From Pedococcus bigeumensis (lineage in GTDB: Bacteria; Actinomycetota; Actinomycetes; Actinomycetales; Dermatophilaceae): 64,000 bases of DNA. Numbering within the stretch: the stretch's first letter is position 1; the number at the start of each line of letters is the position of its first letter. The DNA lies in contig NZ_RCZM01000005.1 of the NCBI RefSeq assembly GCF_006438965.1, positions 248,001-312,000 on the forward strand, read 5' to 3'. Shown in pieces: positions 8,017 to 16,430 of the stretch. Position numbers and translations under genes: made by a program. Under the pieces are notes generated by a model. The model was not told where the DNA came from. It ran no database searches and was given only the letters and a program-made list of their open reading frames with translations.

Positions 8017-10437
8017 ATGTCCACCACCGGCCCCACCGCACCCGGTTCTGCGAGGCCCGAGCGCGTCCCGTTCGACCCCGAGGCCGCGCTGGCAGCCCTG
8101 GCTTCCGGGTCGAGAGCCGAGCGGTTGCTGCACGTGCACGAGGTGCCCGCGAGGGCCGCATCGCTCGCCGAGTGGCCCACCTGGGTCGACCCCAGCGTGT
8201 ATGCCGCGTGCGCCGGAACCGGGGTCGCGTCCCTGTGGTCGCACCAGCGGCAGGCGGCCGACCTGGCCCATGACGGGTCGCACGTCGTCATGGCGACCGG
8301 CACCGCGTCGGGCAAGAGCCTCGGCTACCTCCTGCCGGTGCTGTCGGCTGTAGTCGAGGGAGCCTTCGCGCCGTCGGGTCGGGGGGCGACGGCGCTCTAC
8401 CTGTCCCCCACCAAGGCGCTGGCCGCCGACCAGCTGGCCAGGGTGCAGGCGATGGCCGTGCCGGGAGTTCGCGCGGCGACCTATGACGGCGACACCGCCA
8501 CCGAGGAACGCCGGTGGATCCGCGACCACGCCCACCTCGTCCTGACCAACCCCGACCTCGTGCACCACTCGCTGCTGCCGCTCCACGAGCGCTGGGCGCC
8601 CTTCCTGCGCGCGTTGCGCTACGTCGTGATCGACGAGTGCCACACCTACCGCGGCGTCTTCGGCTCGCACCTCGCCGCGCTGCTGCGTCGACTGCGGCGG
8701 GTCTGCGCGCGCTACGGCTCCTACCCCACCTTCGTGTTCGCCTCGGCAACGGTCCGCGACCCCGGCGTCCACGCCTCCCGCCTCCTGGGTATGCCGGTGG
8801 CGCCCGTCACCGAGGACGGTTCGCCCAGGGAGGCGATGACCTTCGCGATGTGGGAGCCGGGGCTGCTCGGCGAGGGCGACGGTCGGAGGTCGGCTACGTC
8901 CGAGGCGGCTGACCTGCTGGCGAGCCTGGTCACCCAGCGTGTGCAGACGGTGGCCTTCGCCAAGTCGCGCGCCGGGGTCGAGGCGTTGGCGACCAGCGCC
9001 CGCCGGACCCTGATGGAGGTGGAACCCGCGCTGGGAGGTGCCGTCGCGGCATACCGAGGGGGTTATCTGCCGGAAGAGCGGCGCGAGCTGGAGCGATCGT
9101 TGCGCTCGGGCGCGATCGTGGGGCTGGCGGCGACCAATGCCCTCGAGCTGGGCATCGACATCAGCGGGCTCGACGCCGTGCTGCTCGCCGGGTGGCCGGG
9201 CACCCGGGCGTCGTTGTGGCAGCAGGCAGGTCGCGCAGGCCGGGCAGGCACCCGGTCGCTGGCGGTCTACGTCGCGGCCGACGACCCGCTGGACACCTAC
9301 GTAGTGCACCACCCGGAGGTGGTCTTCGGGCAACCCGTCGAGGCCACCGTCCTCGACCCCGACAACCCCCACGTCCTCGGGCCGCACCTCGCAGCCGCGG
9401 CGGCTGAGCTGCCACTGCGCGAGGCGGATCTCGCGATGTTCGGCGGCCAGGCCCGCGGGCTCGTGGACGCCCTGGTGGCACGCGGGATCCTGCGCCGTCG
9501 ACCCAACGGCTGGTTCTGGGCGCGGACCGACCGGGCCTCCGACCACGTGTCCCTGCGCGGGGCGGGCGAGGTCGTGGGGATCGTCGAGCAACGGACCGGC
9601 CGCGTGCTGGGCACCATCGACGAGGCGTCGGCGCACACCCAGGTGCACACCGGGGCCGTGCACGTGCACCAGGGCGACAGCTACGTCGTGACCGAGCTCG
9701 ACCTCGAGCAGGGGACGGCGACGGTGGTGAGGGGAGACCCCGGGTGGAGCACGTTCGCCCAGTCGGTGAGCGCGTTCGACATCGTCGGCGCCCAACGCAG
9801 CGTCGACTGGGGGCCGGTGCGGGTGTCGTTCGGGACCGTCCAGGTGCACACCCAGGTGACCTCGTTCCTGCGTCGGCTGCCCAGCGGTGAGGTGATCGGG
9901 ACGCACCCCCTCGACCTGCCGCAGCGCACCCTGACCACACGCGCGGTGTGGTGGACGATGCCCGTCGAGTGGCTGGAGGCGGCCGGAGTGGGTGAGGCGG
10001 ACATCCCCGGCGCAGCCCATGCGGCCGAGCACGCCGGGATCGGGATGTTGCCGCTCGTGGCCACCTGCGACCGGTGGGACATCGGAGGGGTGTCCACCGC
10101 GCTCCATCCCGACACCGGGCTGCCGACGATCATGGTCTACGACGGGCACCCGGGCGGAGCTGGCTTTGCCGAGCGGGCGTTCGACTCGTTCGAGCTGTGG
10201 CTGGAGTCGACGCTCGAGACGGTGCGGTCGTGCCGCTGTGAGAGTGGCTGCCCGGCCTGCGTGCAGTCACCCAAGTGCGGCAACGGCAACGAGCCACTCG
10301 ACAAGGCGCGGGCCGTGAGTCTGCTCCAGGCAGTGCTCGCCCAGGCCCCGCAGGACCGGGGAGAAGCCGTGCACCCCGGCGCCCCAGCGCGGGATGCCGA
10401 GGCGACGAAAGGGGCAAACCTGCAGGCCAGCGGCTAG
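8017..10437 (+). CDS. DECH-box helicase of the helicase/secretion neighbourhood (MrfA/YprA-like)
   Basis: 806 aa superfamily 2 helicase. Motif I is MATGTASGKSLGYLLPVL (about residue 95), motif II is VIDECHTYRG (DECH), motif III SAT in FASATVRDP, motif V ATNALELGIDISGLDAVLL and motif VI QQAGRAGRAG. The C-terminus has a DUF1998-type domain with a four-cysteine cluster, CRCESGCPACVQSPKCG, as in Bacillus MrfA, which acts in mitomycin damage repair. In many actinobacteria this gene sits beside a Tad pilus locus, as it does here (14-19 kb). Transcription is probably leaderless. The biochemical role here is inferred from the family; DNA repair is the best guess. Confidence 0.92.
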   Translation: MSTTGPTAPGSARPERVPFDPEAALAALASGSRAERLLHVHEVPARAASLAEWPTWVDPSVYAACAGTGVASLWSHQRQAADLAHDGSHVVMATGTASGKSLGYLLPVLSAVVEGAFAPSGRGATALYLSPTKALAADQLARVQAMAVPGVRAATYDGDTATEERRWIRDHAHLVLTNPDLVHHSLLPLHERWAPFLRALRYVVIDECHTYRGVFGSHLAALLRRLRRVCARYGSYPTFVFASATVRDPGVHASRLLGMPVAPVTEDGSPREAMTFAMWEPGLLGEGDGRRSATSEAADLLASLVTQRVQTVAFAKSRAGVEALATSARRTLMEVEPALGGAVAAYRGGYLPEERRELERSLRSGAIVGLAATNALELGIDISGLDAVLLAGWPGTRASLWQQAGRAGRAGTRSLAVYVAADDPLDTYVVHHPEVVFGQPVEATVLDPDNPHVLGPHLAAAAAELPLREADLAMFGGQARGLVDALVARGILRRRPNGWFWARTDRASDHVSLRGAGEVVGIVEQRTGRVLGTIDEASAHTQVHTGAVHVHQGDSYVVTELDLEQGTATVVRGDPGWSTFAQSVSAFDIVGAQRSVDWGPVRVSFGTVQVHTQVTSFLRRLPSGEVIGTHPLDLPQRTLTTRAVWWTMPVEWLEAAGVGEADIPGAAHAAEHAGIGMLPLVATCDRWDIGGVSTALHPDTGLPTIMVYDGHPGGAGFAERAFDSFELWLESTLETVRSCRCESGCPACVQSPKCGNGNEPLDKARAVSLLQAVLAQAPQDRGEAVHPGAPARDAEATKGANLQASG

Positions 10438-10491
10438 TGTCGACTGCGGACGGTGCACCACGCACCCTTGATGTGTCGGAGGTTTCGACCA

Positions 10492-11442
10492 GTGATCGTG
10501 TTCGGACTGATCCTCGTTCTGCTCGCCCTCGCAGCAGGTGTCGTGCTGTTCCTCGCGACCCAGTCGCTGACCGACCCGGTGAACCTCGAGCTGGCTGGCT
10601 ACCACTGGGGGATGACCCCGCTCGCCCTGCTCATCACCGGCGCTGTGGCGATGCTGCTCTTCTGGTTCGGGCTGGGGATGATCCGGGGCAGCGCCAAGCG
10701 CCGGCGTCGGCCGGCACGCGAGGCCAAGGACGCCGAGCGTCAGGCCAAGCTGGAGGAGAGCATCCGCGCCGACGAGCGCGCCCGGGCCGAGGAGACGCAC
10801 CAGAGCGCCCTGGCCGAGCGTGACCGCGTACGAGACGAGGAGTTCCAGACCCGGCTGGCCGACCGCGACCGCGAGCGTGACGGCGAGCTGGCCTCCCGCG
10901 AGGAGGAGTTCGCTTCCCGTCAGCAGGCAGCCGAGCAGCGTGCGCGCGAGAACGAGGAGCGGGTGCGCGCAGACGAGCGACGCAAGGTCGAGCAGGAGCT
11001 CGCGACTCGCGGTGCCGGTGCAGGCTCTGCCGGTGCAGGGTCTGCCGGCGCAGCTGGCGTCGGTGCAGCAGGCGTCGGTGCTGCCAGCGCAGCGGGCGCG
11101 GGCGACTCCGACCTGGCGTCCGGGCGACACTCGTCCGACGCCGAGACGGACAGCGTGCCGGCCGGCGCGACCAGCGCGGGCAGCAGCGACGAGCCGTTCG
11201 GCACCACGGCCACGGCCGCCGACTCGGCCGACGTGACCCGCTCGACCGACGTGACCGACTCGACCGAGGTGGGCTCAGGGCACTCGACCGACTCGGCCTC
11301 CTCGACTGATGCGACGGCCCCCACCGGCTCATCGAGCTCGGTTGAGGGCAGCGACGACGCAGCTGAGGGCTCGAATGAGGGCTCAGGCTTCCGCACCGTG
11401 GCCGACAAGATCATGGGGCGGGACCCGGTCGACCGGAGCTGA
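10492..11442 (+). CDS. LapA-domain membrane protein with acidic repeat tail
   Basis: 316 aa. Residues 1-75 form a LapA/DUF1049-like unit with two membrane spans (FGLILVLLALAAGVVLFLAT and a second near residue 40-62). Residues 80-170 are a highly charged coiled coil (EERAR, RDRERD, EEEFASR patterns). The remainder is low complexity: Gly/Ala repeats of the GAGSAGAG type, then Ser/Thr/Asp repeats of the STDVT type, probably an extended cytoplasmic tail. I start at the GTG at 10492 because GGAGG lies 9 nt upstream; ATG 10471 is possible. The gene follows the helicase by 54 bp. Function is unknown; LapA proteins in E. coli help lipopolysaccharide assembly, which does not apply here. Confidence 0.7.
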   Translation: MIVFGLILVLLALAAGVVLFLATQSLTDPVNLELAGYHWGMTPLALLITGAVAMLLFWFGLGMIRGSAKRRRRPAREAKDAERQAKLEESIRADERARAEETHQSALAERDRVRDEEFQTRLADRDRERDGELASREEEFASRQQAAEQRARENEERVRADERRKVEQELATRGAGAGSAGAGSAGAAGVGAAGVGAASAAGAGDSDLASGRHSSDAETDSVPAGATSAGSSDEPFGTTATAADSADVTRSTDVTDSTEVGSGHSTDSASSTDATAPTGSSSSVEGSDDAAEGSNEGSGFRTVADKIMGRDPVDRS

Positions 11443-11463
11443 CGAACACGACGACGACGGCGA

Positions 11464-11480
11464 CGACCCCCGTGGGGTCG
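11464..11480 (+). terminator. Weak hairpin between convergent genes
   Basis: CGACCCC and GGGGTCG separated by 3 nt, 22 bp after the LapA-like gene. The stem is short and no T-run follows, so this is tentative. Confidence 0.3.
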
Positions 11481-11575
11481 CCGCAGTCGCTATGTTCTGC
11501 CGGCACCGTTTTCCGCTGGCATCTCCGACAGCCGGCCGGAGGACGAGCCACGCTGGCATGCCAGAGCCTTCGTGG

Positions 11576-12604
11576 CTATGAGAGCCGCTTCCTGGTCCAC
11601 CAGAAGCAGAGGCCTCCGAGCAGCCCGGACATGACCAGGAACAGGCCGGTCTCGGCGAACTGCAGGGGCCAGAACCGGTCCACGGGCTGGTAGACGATCC
11701 GCTGGCGGTAACCCTCGGCATTGAGCCGGTCCAGACAGGCGGTGATGTCCGGCGCCTGCTGCGTGGTCGGCGTGCTGGGCGCGGGTTGCCGCGGCCCGGG
11801 GAGGCAGTCGCCGAGCCACGCGGGCAGCGCGGTGGCTTGACCGGCGGCGTTGACCGTGCGGTTCGTCAGGATCCAGTCTCCGTGGTTGGCCGTGTTGAGC
11901 TCGATGCGGTCGGGACCGCCGGACGGGCTCCCACTGATCGAGTCGAGCGCCTTCTCGCTGAAGGTGAGGGTCACCGTCGCCGGGGCGATCAGGTGCGGGC
12001 GGACCCACAGCGGGACGGCCACCTGCACGAAGGCGAAGACGGCGAGGGTGATGGCCATCGCCGGCAGCGAGCGACGCAGGATGATCCCGAGGGTGGCGCC
12101 GAGGACGACGGCGAAGACGGCATACCCGACCGGCACGAGACCGCGCATCGCGAAGGACACGGGCGTCAGTCGGCCTGGAAGATTGCCGCGAGACTGGCTG
12201 AGGGTCCCGTCCAGTGGGGAGGACCACCAGGTGACCGCCCACGTCAGGAGCCCCACCGCGGCGGCCGCGCCCAGCGTGGTCAGGCCCAGCTTGGTCGCCA
12301 GCCAGCGGGTGCGCGTCACACTCTGGTTCCAGACGAGCCGGTGGGTGCCGTGCTCGAGCTCACGAGCCACGAGTGGCGCACCCCAGAACGCACCGATGAT
12401 CGCCGGCGCGGCGGCGACCAGGATGACCCCGGCAAAGAACAGGGCCTGGTCGCTCTTGGTGAGGTTGTCGAAGAGGTTCGCGCCACTCTTGGCCAGGTCG
12501 TGCAGGCGGGGCCCCGTGACCAGGACGACGACGGCCACTGCGGCGACGGCGAGGTAGAGGGTGGCCGCCTGAGTGCGGAACTGTCGCCAGGTCAACCAGG
12601 TCAT
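11576..12604 (-). CDS. ABC-2 type transporter permease
   Basis: 342 aa with about six membrane spans: one near residues 15-35, a pair at about 60-80 and 105-125, another pair near 160-200, and one close to the C-terminus (FLVMSGLLGGLCFWW). A soluble loop of about 110 aa lies before the last span, probably outside the cell. The N-terminal MTWLTWRQFRTQAATLYLA is typical of actinobacterial ABC-2 permeases paired with a GntR regulator. Its start overlaps the ATPase stop by 4 bp. The pair should export or flip an unknown substrate. Confidence 0.85.
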   Translation of the reverse strand: MTWLTWRQFRTQAATLYLAVAAVAVVVLVTGPRLHDLAKSGANLFDNLTKSDQALFFAGVILVAAAPAIIGAFWGAPLVARELEHGTHRLVWNQSVTRTRWLATKLGLTTLGAAAAVGLLTWAVTWWSSPLDGTLSQSRGNLPGRLTPVSFAMRGLVPVGYAVFAVVLGATLGIILRRSLPAMAITLAVFAFVQVAVPLWVRPHLIAPATVTLTFSEKALDSISGSPSGGPDRIELNTANHGDWILTNRTVNAAGQATALPAWLGDCLPGPRQPAPSTPTTQQAPDITACLDRLNAEGYRQRIVYQPVDRFWPLQFAETGLFLVMSGLLGGLCFWWTRKRLS

Positions 12605-13509
12605 CGCAGCACCTCCAGCGCCGGCTTGCGGGCATCGCCGTTCCTGCGGGTGTCCGCGGACGGCACTTCCATGTAGGCCAGCACAAGGTCCTCCAGCCCG
12701 AGCCTGGTGACCGTCCAGGCCGGGTCGAGGATCGGTGCCTCGGTACGCACGACCAGGGTGGACTGCCGGTCGGTGTGGCTGGCCGAGACGAGGTGCTGGT
12801 CCGCCGGGAGGGAGTCGGTCTCACGGCGTGGACCCGTCAGCCGGTGGTGGGTGGCGAGCAGGCTCTCGACCTCACCCTCGACGCGCACCTCGGAGTCGAC
12901 GAGCACGACGAGGTGGTCACACACCCGCTCCAGGTCGGACACCACGTGCGACGAGAGCAGCACGCTGACGTCGTGTTCGGCCACCGCCTCCATCAGCACC
13001 TGGAGGAACTCGCGACGGGCCAGTGGGTCGAGGCTGGCGACGGGCTCGTCGAGGATCAGCAGCTCTGGGCGCTTGGCGAGTCCCAGGGTGAGGGCGAGCT
13101 GGGCTCGTTGTCCGCCGGACAGCTTGCCGGCGCGCTGCGTCGGGTCGAGGCCGAGCCGCTCGATCCGGGTCTGGGCGATGGACCTGTCCCACCGGGGGTT
13201 GAGATGGGCACCCAGCCGCAGGTGGTCCTCGATGCTGAGGTTCGCGTAGGTCGGGGTGTCCTGGGCCACGAAACCGACCTTGGCGAGCTGCTCGGCACCC
13301 CCCGCGGGGACACCACCGCAGACCTCGATCGTCCCGGCGGTCGGGGCGAGCAGACCGACGGCCAAGCTCAACAAGGTGGTCTTGCCCGCGCCGTTGGGGC
13401 CGACGAGGCCGGTGACGTGCCCGGCGGGGATCTCGAGAGTGCAGTCCTGCAACGCCCACCGGCGGCGGTACCGCTTGCCGAGCCCCCTCGCCTCCAGGAC
13501 GGCGGTCAC
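12601..13509 (-). CDS. ABC transporter ATP-binding protein
   Basis: 302 aa. Walker A GLVGPNGAGKTTLLSLAVGL (about residues 36-55), signature LSGGQRAQLALTLGLA, Walker B LLILDEPVASLDP and the switch His in VLLSSHVVSDLERVCDHL. The C-terminal 80 residues are a variable accessory region. The GTG start overlaps the stop of the GntR gene (GTGA) and the gene overlaps the permease by 4 bp, so the three genes form one operon. This arrangement (YtrA-type regulator, ATPase, permease) is known from cell-envelope stress exporters; the substrate here is unknown. Confidence 0.92.
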   Translation of the reverse strand: MTAVLEARGLGKRYRRRWALQDCTLEIPAGHVTGLVGPNGAGKTTLLSLAVGLLAPTAGTIEVCGGVPAGGAEQLAKVGFVAQDTPTYANLSIEDHLRLGAHLNPRWDRSIAQTRIERLGLDPTQRAGKLSGGQRAQLALTLGLAKRPELLILDEPVASLDPLARREFLQVLMEAVAEHDVSVLLSSHVVSDLERVCDHLVVLVDSEVRVEGEVESLLATHHRLTGPRRETDSLPADQHLVSASHTDRQSTLVVRTEAPILDPAWTVTRLGLEDLVLAYMEVPSADTRRNGDARKPALEVLR

Positions 13510-13898
13510 GCTACTCCCTCCTGGGCACTGCGAAACGTGCTCATGAAGAGCGCCTCGATGCTCTCGTCGTCGAGGCCGGCACGTCGCGCCTTCGTCAGCC
13601 AGCGATCAAGGTCCTTGCGAAGCGGTGCGTGGGCCGCGAACGAGTCGTCGGTCAGCGTCCGGGTCACGAAGGTGCCGATCCCCGGTCGGGCGGCGATGAG
13701 CCCATCGCGTTCCAGCTCGCGGTAGGCCTTGAGCACCGTGTTCGGGTTGATCGCGAGCCGGCTCACGACGTCCTTGACGGTGGGCAGCTGGTCGCCCTTC
13801 GTGAGCAGACCAAGGCGAAGGGCCTGACGTACCTGTTGCACGACCTGCAGGTAGGGCGAGACGCCGGACCGGCCGTCCAGGGTGAACTCGATCATCAT
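13506..13898 (-). CDS. GntR-family regulator, YtrA subfamily
   Basis: 130 aa. The first 75 residues are a GntR winged helix (SPYLQVVQQVRQALRLGLL, then LPTVKDVVSRLAINPNTVLKAY and the wing GLIAARPGIGTFVT). The short C-terminal part lacks a FCD or UTRA domain, as in the YtrA subfamily, which regulates ABC transporters. It heads an operon with the ATPase and permease and probably represses it through the palindrome at 13905-13920. GGAGGG lies just upstream of a double ATG; the first (13898) is used here. Confidence 0.88.
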   Translation of the reverse strand: MMIEFTLDGRSGVSPYLQVVQQVRQALRLGLLTKGDQLPTVKDVVSRLAINPNTVLKAYRELERDGLIAARPGIGTFVTRTLTDDSFAAHAPLRKDLDRWLTKARRAGLDDESIEALFMSTFRSAQEGVA

Positions 13899-13904
13899 CC
13901 CTCC

Positions 13905-13920
13905 AGTTATCTAGGTAACT
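13905..13920. promoter_or_regulatory. Probable YtrA-type operator
   Basis: AGTTATCTAGGTAACT, a palindrome with one mismatched pair (AGTTA-n-CTAG-n-TAACT), 6 bp upstream of the GntR start. YtrA regulators bind inverted repeats at such sites. Confidence 0.65.
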
Positions 13921-14001
13921 AAGACACTAAGAGTCCATGTTCGAGTCGTCAACCCCTCATTCGGGCCCCTCCCCCACGTCCCGTGCGGAGCCGACCGCGA
14001 G

Positions 14002-14439
14002 TCAGGGCGATGGTCCTGCCCGGGCGGTGGCCGTCGTGGTCCCCGACCCTGCTGCGTAAAGCCCGAGTCCGGCCCGTGTCGTGGCGCGCGCTGTGACCGA
14101 TCCGTCGGGGGCGACAACACAGCCGGCCGGCCGGGCGCCGTTCCTTGCCGTCACGGACATCCCCACCGCGCACGCCTCCGGCGCGGCGACTCCCCGCTGG
14201 ACGGCTTGGGCGGCGGCGAGCGCGCCGAGATCAGCGGCCGACCGCGCCCGATGGGTGGCGATCACGGCGCTGGCCAGGGCCAGGCCACCCCACAACAGGA
14301 CGAGGGCCACCCCGATGGCGGCCACCACGACCACGGTCACGCTGCCGCCCTCGTCTGGTCGGCGGGCCCGACGCACGCGTCCACCCGGCCTGAGCAGACC
14401 CGCAGGGCCTCGCCCTCGCCTGCCCAGGGGCTGGTTCAT
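14002..14439 (-). CDS. TadE-like protein of the helicase/secretion neighbourhood
   Basis: 145 aa. After a basic N-terminus of about 30 residues comes one hydrophobic segment (SVTVVVVAAIGVALVLLWGG) followed by ALASAVIATHRARSAADLGA, the form seen in TadE/TadG-like minor pilins (Rv3654c-type). The rest is a small secreted domain with one Cys pair (EACAVG and PAGCVV). It overlaps tadE by 4 bp and is the last gene of the Tad locus. GGGAGG lies just before the ATG at 14439. It is probably a pseudopilin-like component; its exact role is not established. Confidence 0.8.
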   Translation of the reverse strand: MNQPLGRRGRGPAGLLRPGGRVRRARRPDEGGSVTVVVVAAIGVALVLLWGGLALASAVIATHRARSAADLGALAAAQAVQRGVAAPEACAVGMSVTARNGARPAGCVVAPDGSVTARATTRAGLGLYAAGSGTTTATARAGPSP

Positions 14440-14801
14440 GGCCCACCTCCCACGGCACCTGCGCCGTCGACGATGTCGACATCCTCGCGCGCTGCCACTG
14501 CGCGACCGGTCGGAGTAGCCCGCGAGCCCAGCCACCGAAGGGCCGCCGCCGGAGCTCCACGGACCATGACCGAGACCTCCCGGTCCGAGCGCGCCACGGC
14601 GAACGTCGCACGGGACGGCGCGAGCCGCCGGCCGACCGCGAGGGCGGCTCCTTCCTCGTCACCCCGAGCAAGGGCACGCGCCGTCGCGCGGGCGGCGTCC
14701 ACACAGCGGACCTGGTCGGTCACGGTCACGATCGCCGACAACGCCAGAACGAGGACGATCACGAGAGCCGGGATGGCGGCGGCGAACTCGGCCGTCGCCA
14801 T
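14436..14801 (-). CDS. tadE: TadE-family minor pilin
   Basis: 121 aa. The N-terminus GMATAEFAAAIPALVIVLV has the TadE prepilin pattern: a Glu at position 5 and a hydrophobic helix that would be processed and inserted in the membrane. The remainder contains the conserved CVDAARATARALARGDEEGA segment. The ATG at 14801 lies 14 bp after the stop of the DUF4244 gene; longer readings run back through that gene. It overlaps the next gene (ATGA). TadE proteins help pilus assembly; here it belongs to the actinobacterial Tad set. Confidence 0.85.
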   Translation of the reverse strand: MATAEFAAAIPALVIVLVLALSAIVTVTDQVRCVDAARATARALARGDEEGAALAVGRRLAPSRATFAVARSDREVSVMVRGAPAAALRWLGSRATPTGRAVAAREDVDIVDGAGAVGGGP

Positions 14802-14815
14802 CCCGCGCTCACCCG

Positions 14816-15010
14816 CTAGCCGGCCGACCCGAGCGCGGTCGCGATCACGGACGCCAGCGCCGACTTCACGGTGCCCGAACGGACCACGGCCAGCAGGACG
14901 GCGGCGAACGCGCACGCGGCCAGTGTGCCCACGGCATACTCCGCCGTCGTCATGCCTGCCTCGGCGCGCAGACGGATCGTCGAAAATCGTTGGACCAGTT
15001 TGCATTTCAC
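14816..15010 (-). CDS. DUF4244 protein, Flp-type major pilin candidate
   Basis: 64 aa. The sequence has the layout of a small prepilin: a basic N-terminus, then AEAGMTTAEYAVGTLAACAF, where Gly-Met precedes a hydrophobic helix with Glu at position +5 of the mature protein. DUF4244 proteins sit in the major pilin position of actinobacterial Tad loci. The GTG at 15010 is chosen because AAGGAG lies 8 nt upstream; the longer reading to 15163 has no ribosome binding site. It is followed closely by tadE. In the 296 bp upstream (to the deaminase start) I see no gene and no clear promoter. Confidence 0.8.
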   Translation of the reverse strand: MKCKLVQRFSTIRLRAEAGMTTAEYAVGTLAACAFAAVLLAVVRSGTVKSALASVIATALGSAG

Positions 15011-15306
15011 GCTGCACTCCTTGGTTGTGGATCGGGCCACCGGCCCTGTTCCACTCGAGTCCAGCGCGTCCACGCCCCAGCAGCCAGCCGCGAGCTGCCC
15101 CCCTGTGGACGTGAGCCCGGGCACGCGCCGCCTGTGGACAGTCCCCGCGATGCGGGCCCGCATCCGTCTGCTCTGACAGCCGGCTGAGCGGGTCCAGGTG
15201 TGGGGGCCCGTGGCACCCTGTCACCAGACGCCGACCCGGACGGTCGAGGGCCGCGGGACGCCGGACGCCGGACCCCGGGGCACGATCCACGACATCAGGA
15301 GGCTTG

Positions 15307-15771
15307 ATGAGGTCGAACGCCGACGACGACCGGCGCTGGCTGGCGGTGGCGCTGGAGCAGGCGCAGATCGGGTGGGACGAGGGCGGCATCCCGATCGGGG
15401 CGGCGCTCGTGCACGACGGTGAGCTGGTCTCGGTCGGACGCAACCGCCGGGTCCAGCAGGGCAGCGTGATCCGGCACGGCGAGACCGACTGTCTCGAGAA
15501 CGCCGGCCGGCTGACGGCCCGGACCTACCAGGCGAGCGTGCTCTACACGACGCTGTCACCCTGCTTCATGTGCGCCGGAACCGTTCTGCTGTACCGGATT
15601 CCGCGCATCGTCGTGGGTGAGAACCGCACCTTCGAGACCTCGGAGGAGCTGCTGCGCTCGCACGGCGTCCAGGTCGATGTTCTCGATGACGTTGAGTGCC
15701 ACACGCTCATGCAGCGCCTGCTCGGGGACAAGCCCGGACTCTGGAACGAGGACATCGGCGTGGAGCCCTGA
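15307..15771 (+). CDS. Cytosine deaminase, fungal Fcy1-like
   Basis: 154 aa zinc deaminase. Zinc and catalytic motifs: RHGETDCLENAGR (His and the proton-shuttling Glu) and SPCFMCAGTVLLYRIPRIVV (two Cys). The C-terminus VDVLDD and WNEDIG closely recall yeast cytosine deaminase, so cytosine to uracil is the likely reaction; another small purine or pyridine substrate cannot be excluded. AGGAGG lies 4-5 nt before the ATG at 15307. The gene lies on the plus strand inside a minus-strand Tad locus, between tadC and DUF4244, which is unusual. Its stop codon and that of tadC share one 14-bp palindrome. Confidence 0.88.
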   Translation: MRSNADDDRRWLAVALEQAQIGWDEGGIPIGAALVHDGELVSVGRNRRVQQGSVIRHGETDCLENAGRLTARTYQASVLYTTLSPCFMCAGTVLLYRIPRIVVGENRTFETSEELLRSHGVQVDVLDDVECHTLMQRLLGDKPGLWNEDIGVEP

Positions 15772-15782
15772 CCAGCTGGTCA
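15769..15782. repeat. 14-bp palindrome holding two convergent stop codons
   Basis: TGACCAGCTGGTCA. The deaminase TGA (15769-15771) and the tadC TGA (complement of 15780-15782) are its two ends. No loop, so not a normal terminator. Confidence 0.7.
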
Positions 15783-16430
15783 CAGTCCGCCTGACAACAC
15801 GCCGGAAGCAAGGTTCAGCACGACGGGGACCACTGCGGTGCAGGCGAAAGCCGGTAGGAATCCCAGCCCCAGCGGCAGCACGAGCAGCACCCCCGCGCGA
15901 GCCGCCGCCCGTTCGCGCTCGCGTTCGCGCTCCTCGCGCAGCCGTCCCGCGGCACGCTCGAGGAGGGCTGCCGGCGCGGCGCCGGTGTGTTCGGACATGT
16001 GGGTCGCCATCGCAGCGGTTCGCCACCCCGGCCCGGCGAAGGACCACGCCTCCTGGGCGGGTCTCCCCCAGCCCAGTGCTGCTGCCACGGCGGCGAGGTC
16101 CACGCGGACCCGACCGGTGGCCCCGGCCTGCACGTGGTGCAGGGCTTCGGTCAGGGGTAGCCCGGCTCTCAGCGCCACGCTGATCAGGACCAACGCATCG
16201 GCCACCTCGTCGCTCGACGCCTGTTCGCGGCGATGGGAACCCCAGCGATTGGGGAGGCCTGCGAGGGCGAATCGGTGCGTCAGGGTCGGGCCACCCGAAG
16301 GAGCCCTCGCCCGAGAACCGGTGCTGCCGGTGGCGGCGGCCCGTGCGGCCGGCAACCGGTCGGCCCGTTGACCGGAGGGCCACAGGACGGTAGCCAGCCC
16401 GGACAGGAGGCAGACGAGCACGGTGGTCAT
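15780..16430 (-). CDS. tadC: Tad pilus inner-membrane protein TadC
   Basis: 216 aa. A T2SF-type domain: short membrane span at the N-terminus (TTVLVCLLSGLATVLW), a cytoplasmic helical stretch with SSDEVADALVLISVALRAGL and PLTEALHHV, an Arg/Glu-rich helix (REERERERERAAARA) and a terminal membrane span pair. It is shorter than proteobacterial TadC, as usual in actinobacteria. Its ATG overlaps the tadB stop. TadB and TadC form the membrane platform on which the TadA ATPase drives pilus growth. It is the last gene of the ssd-tadABC unit; the deaminase then interrupts the locus. Confidence 0.85.
   Translation of the reverse strand: MTTVLVCLLSGLATVLWPSGQRADRLPAARAAATGSTGSRARAPSGGPTLTHRFALAGLPNRWGSHRREQASSDEVADALVLISVALRAGLPLTEALHHVQAGATGRVRVDLAAVAAALGWGRPAQEAWSFAGPGWRTAAMATHMSEHTGAAPAALLERAAGRLREERERERERAAARAGVLLVLPLGLGFLPAFACTAVVPVVLNLASGVLSGGL

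Noticed and set aside
7954-10149. A 731-codon open frame antisense to the helicase gene.
   Set aside because: The helicase has all expected motifs; the antisense frame is His/Gly/Arg-rich without domains, as high-GC shadows are.
12707-13249. Plus-strand 180-codon frame within the ABC ATPase gene.
   Set aside because: Arg/Ser-rich shadow opposite a gene with complete Walker and signature motifs.
14436-15443. A 335-codon reading of tadE that includes the DUF4244 gene region.
   Set aside because: It has no ribosome binding site and would overlap DUF4244 fully; the ATG at 14801 gives a normal TadE.
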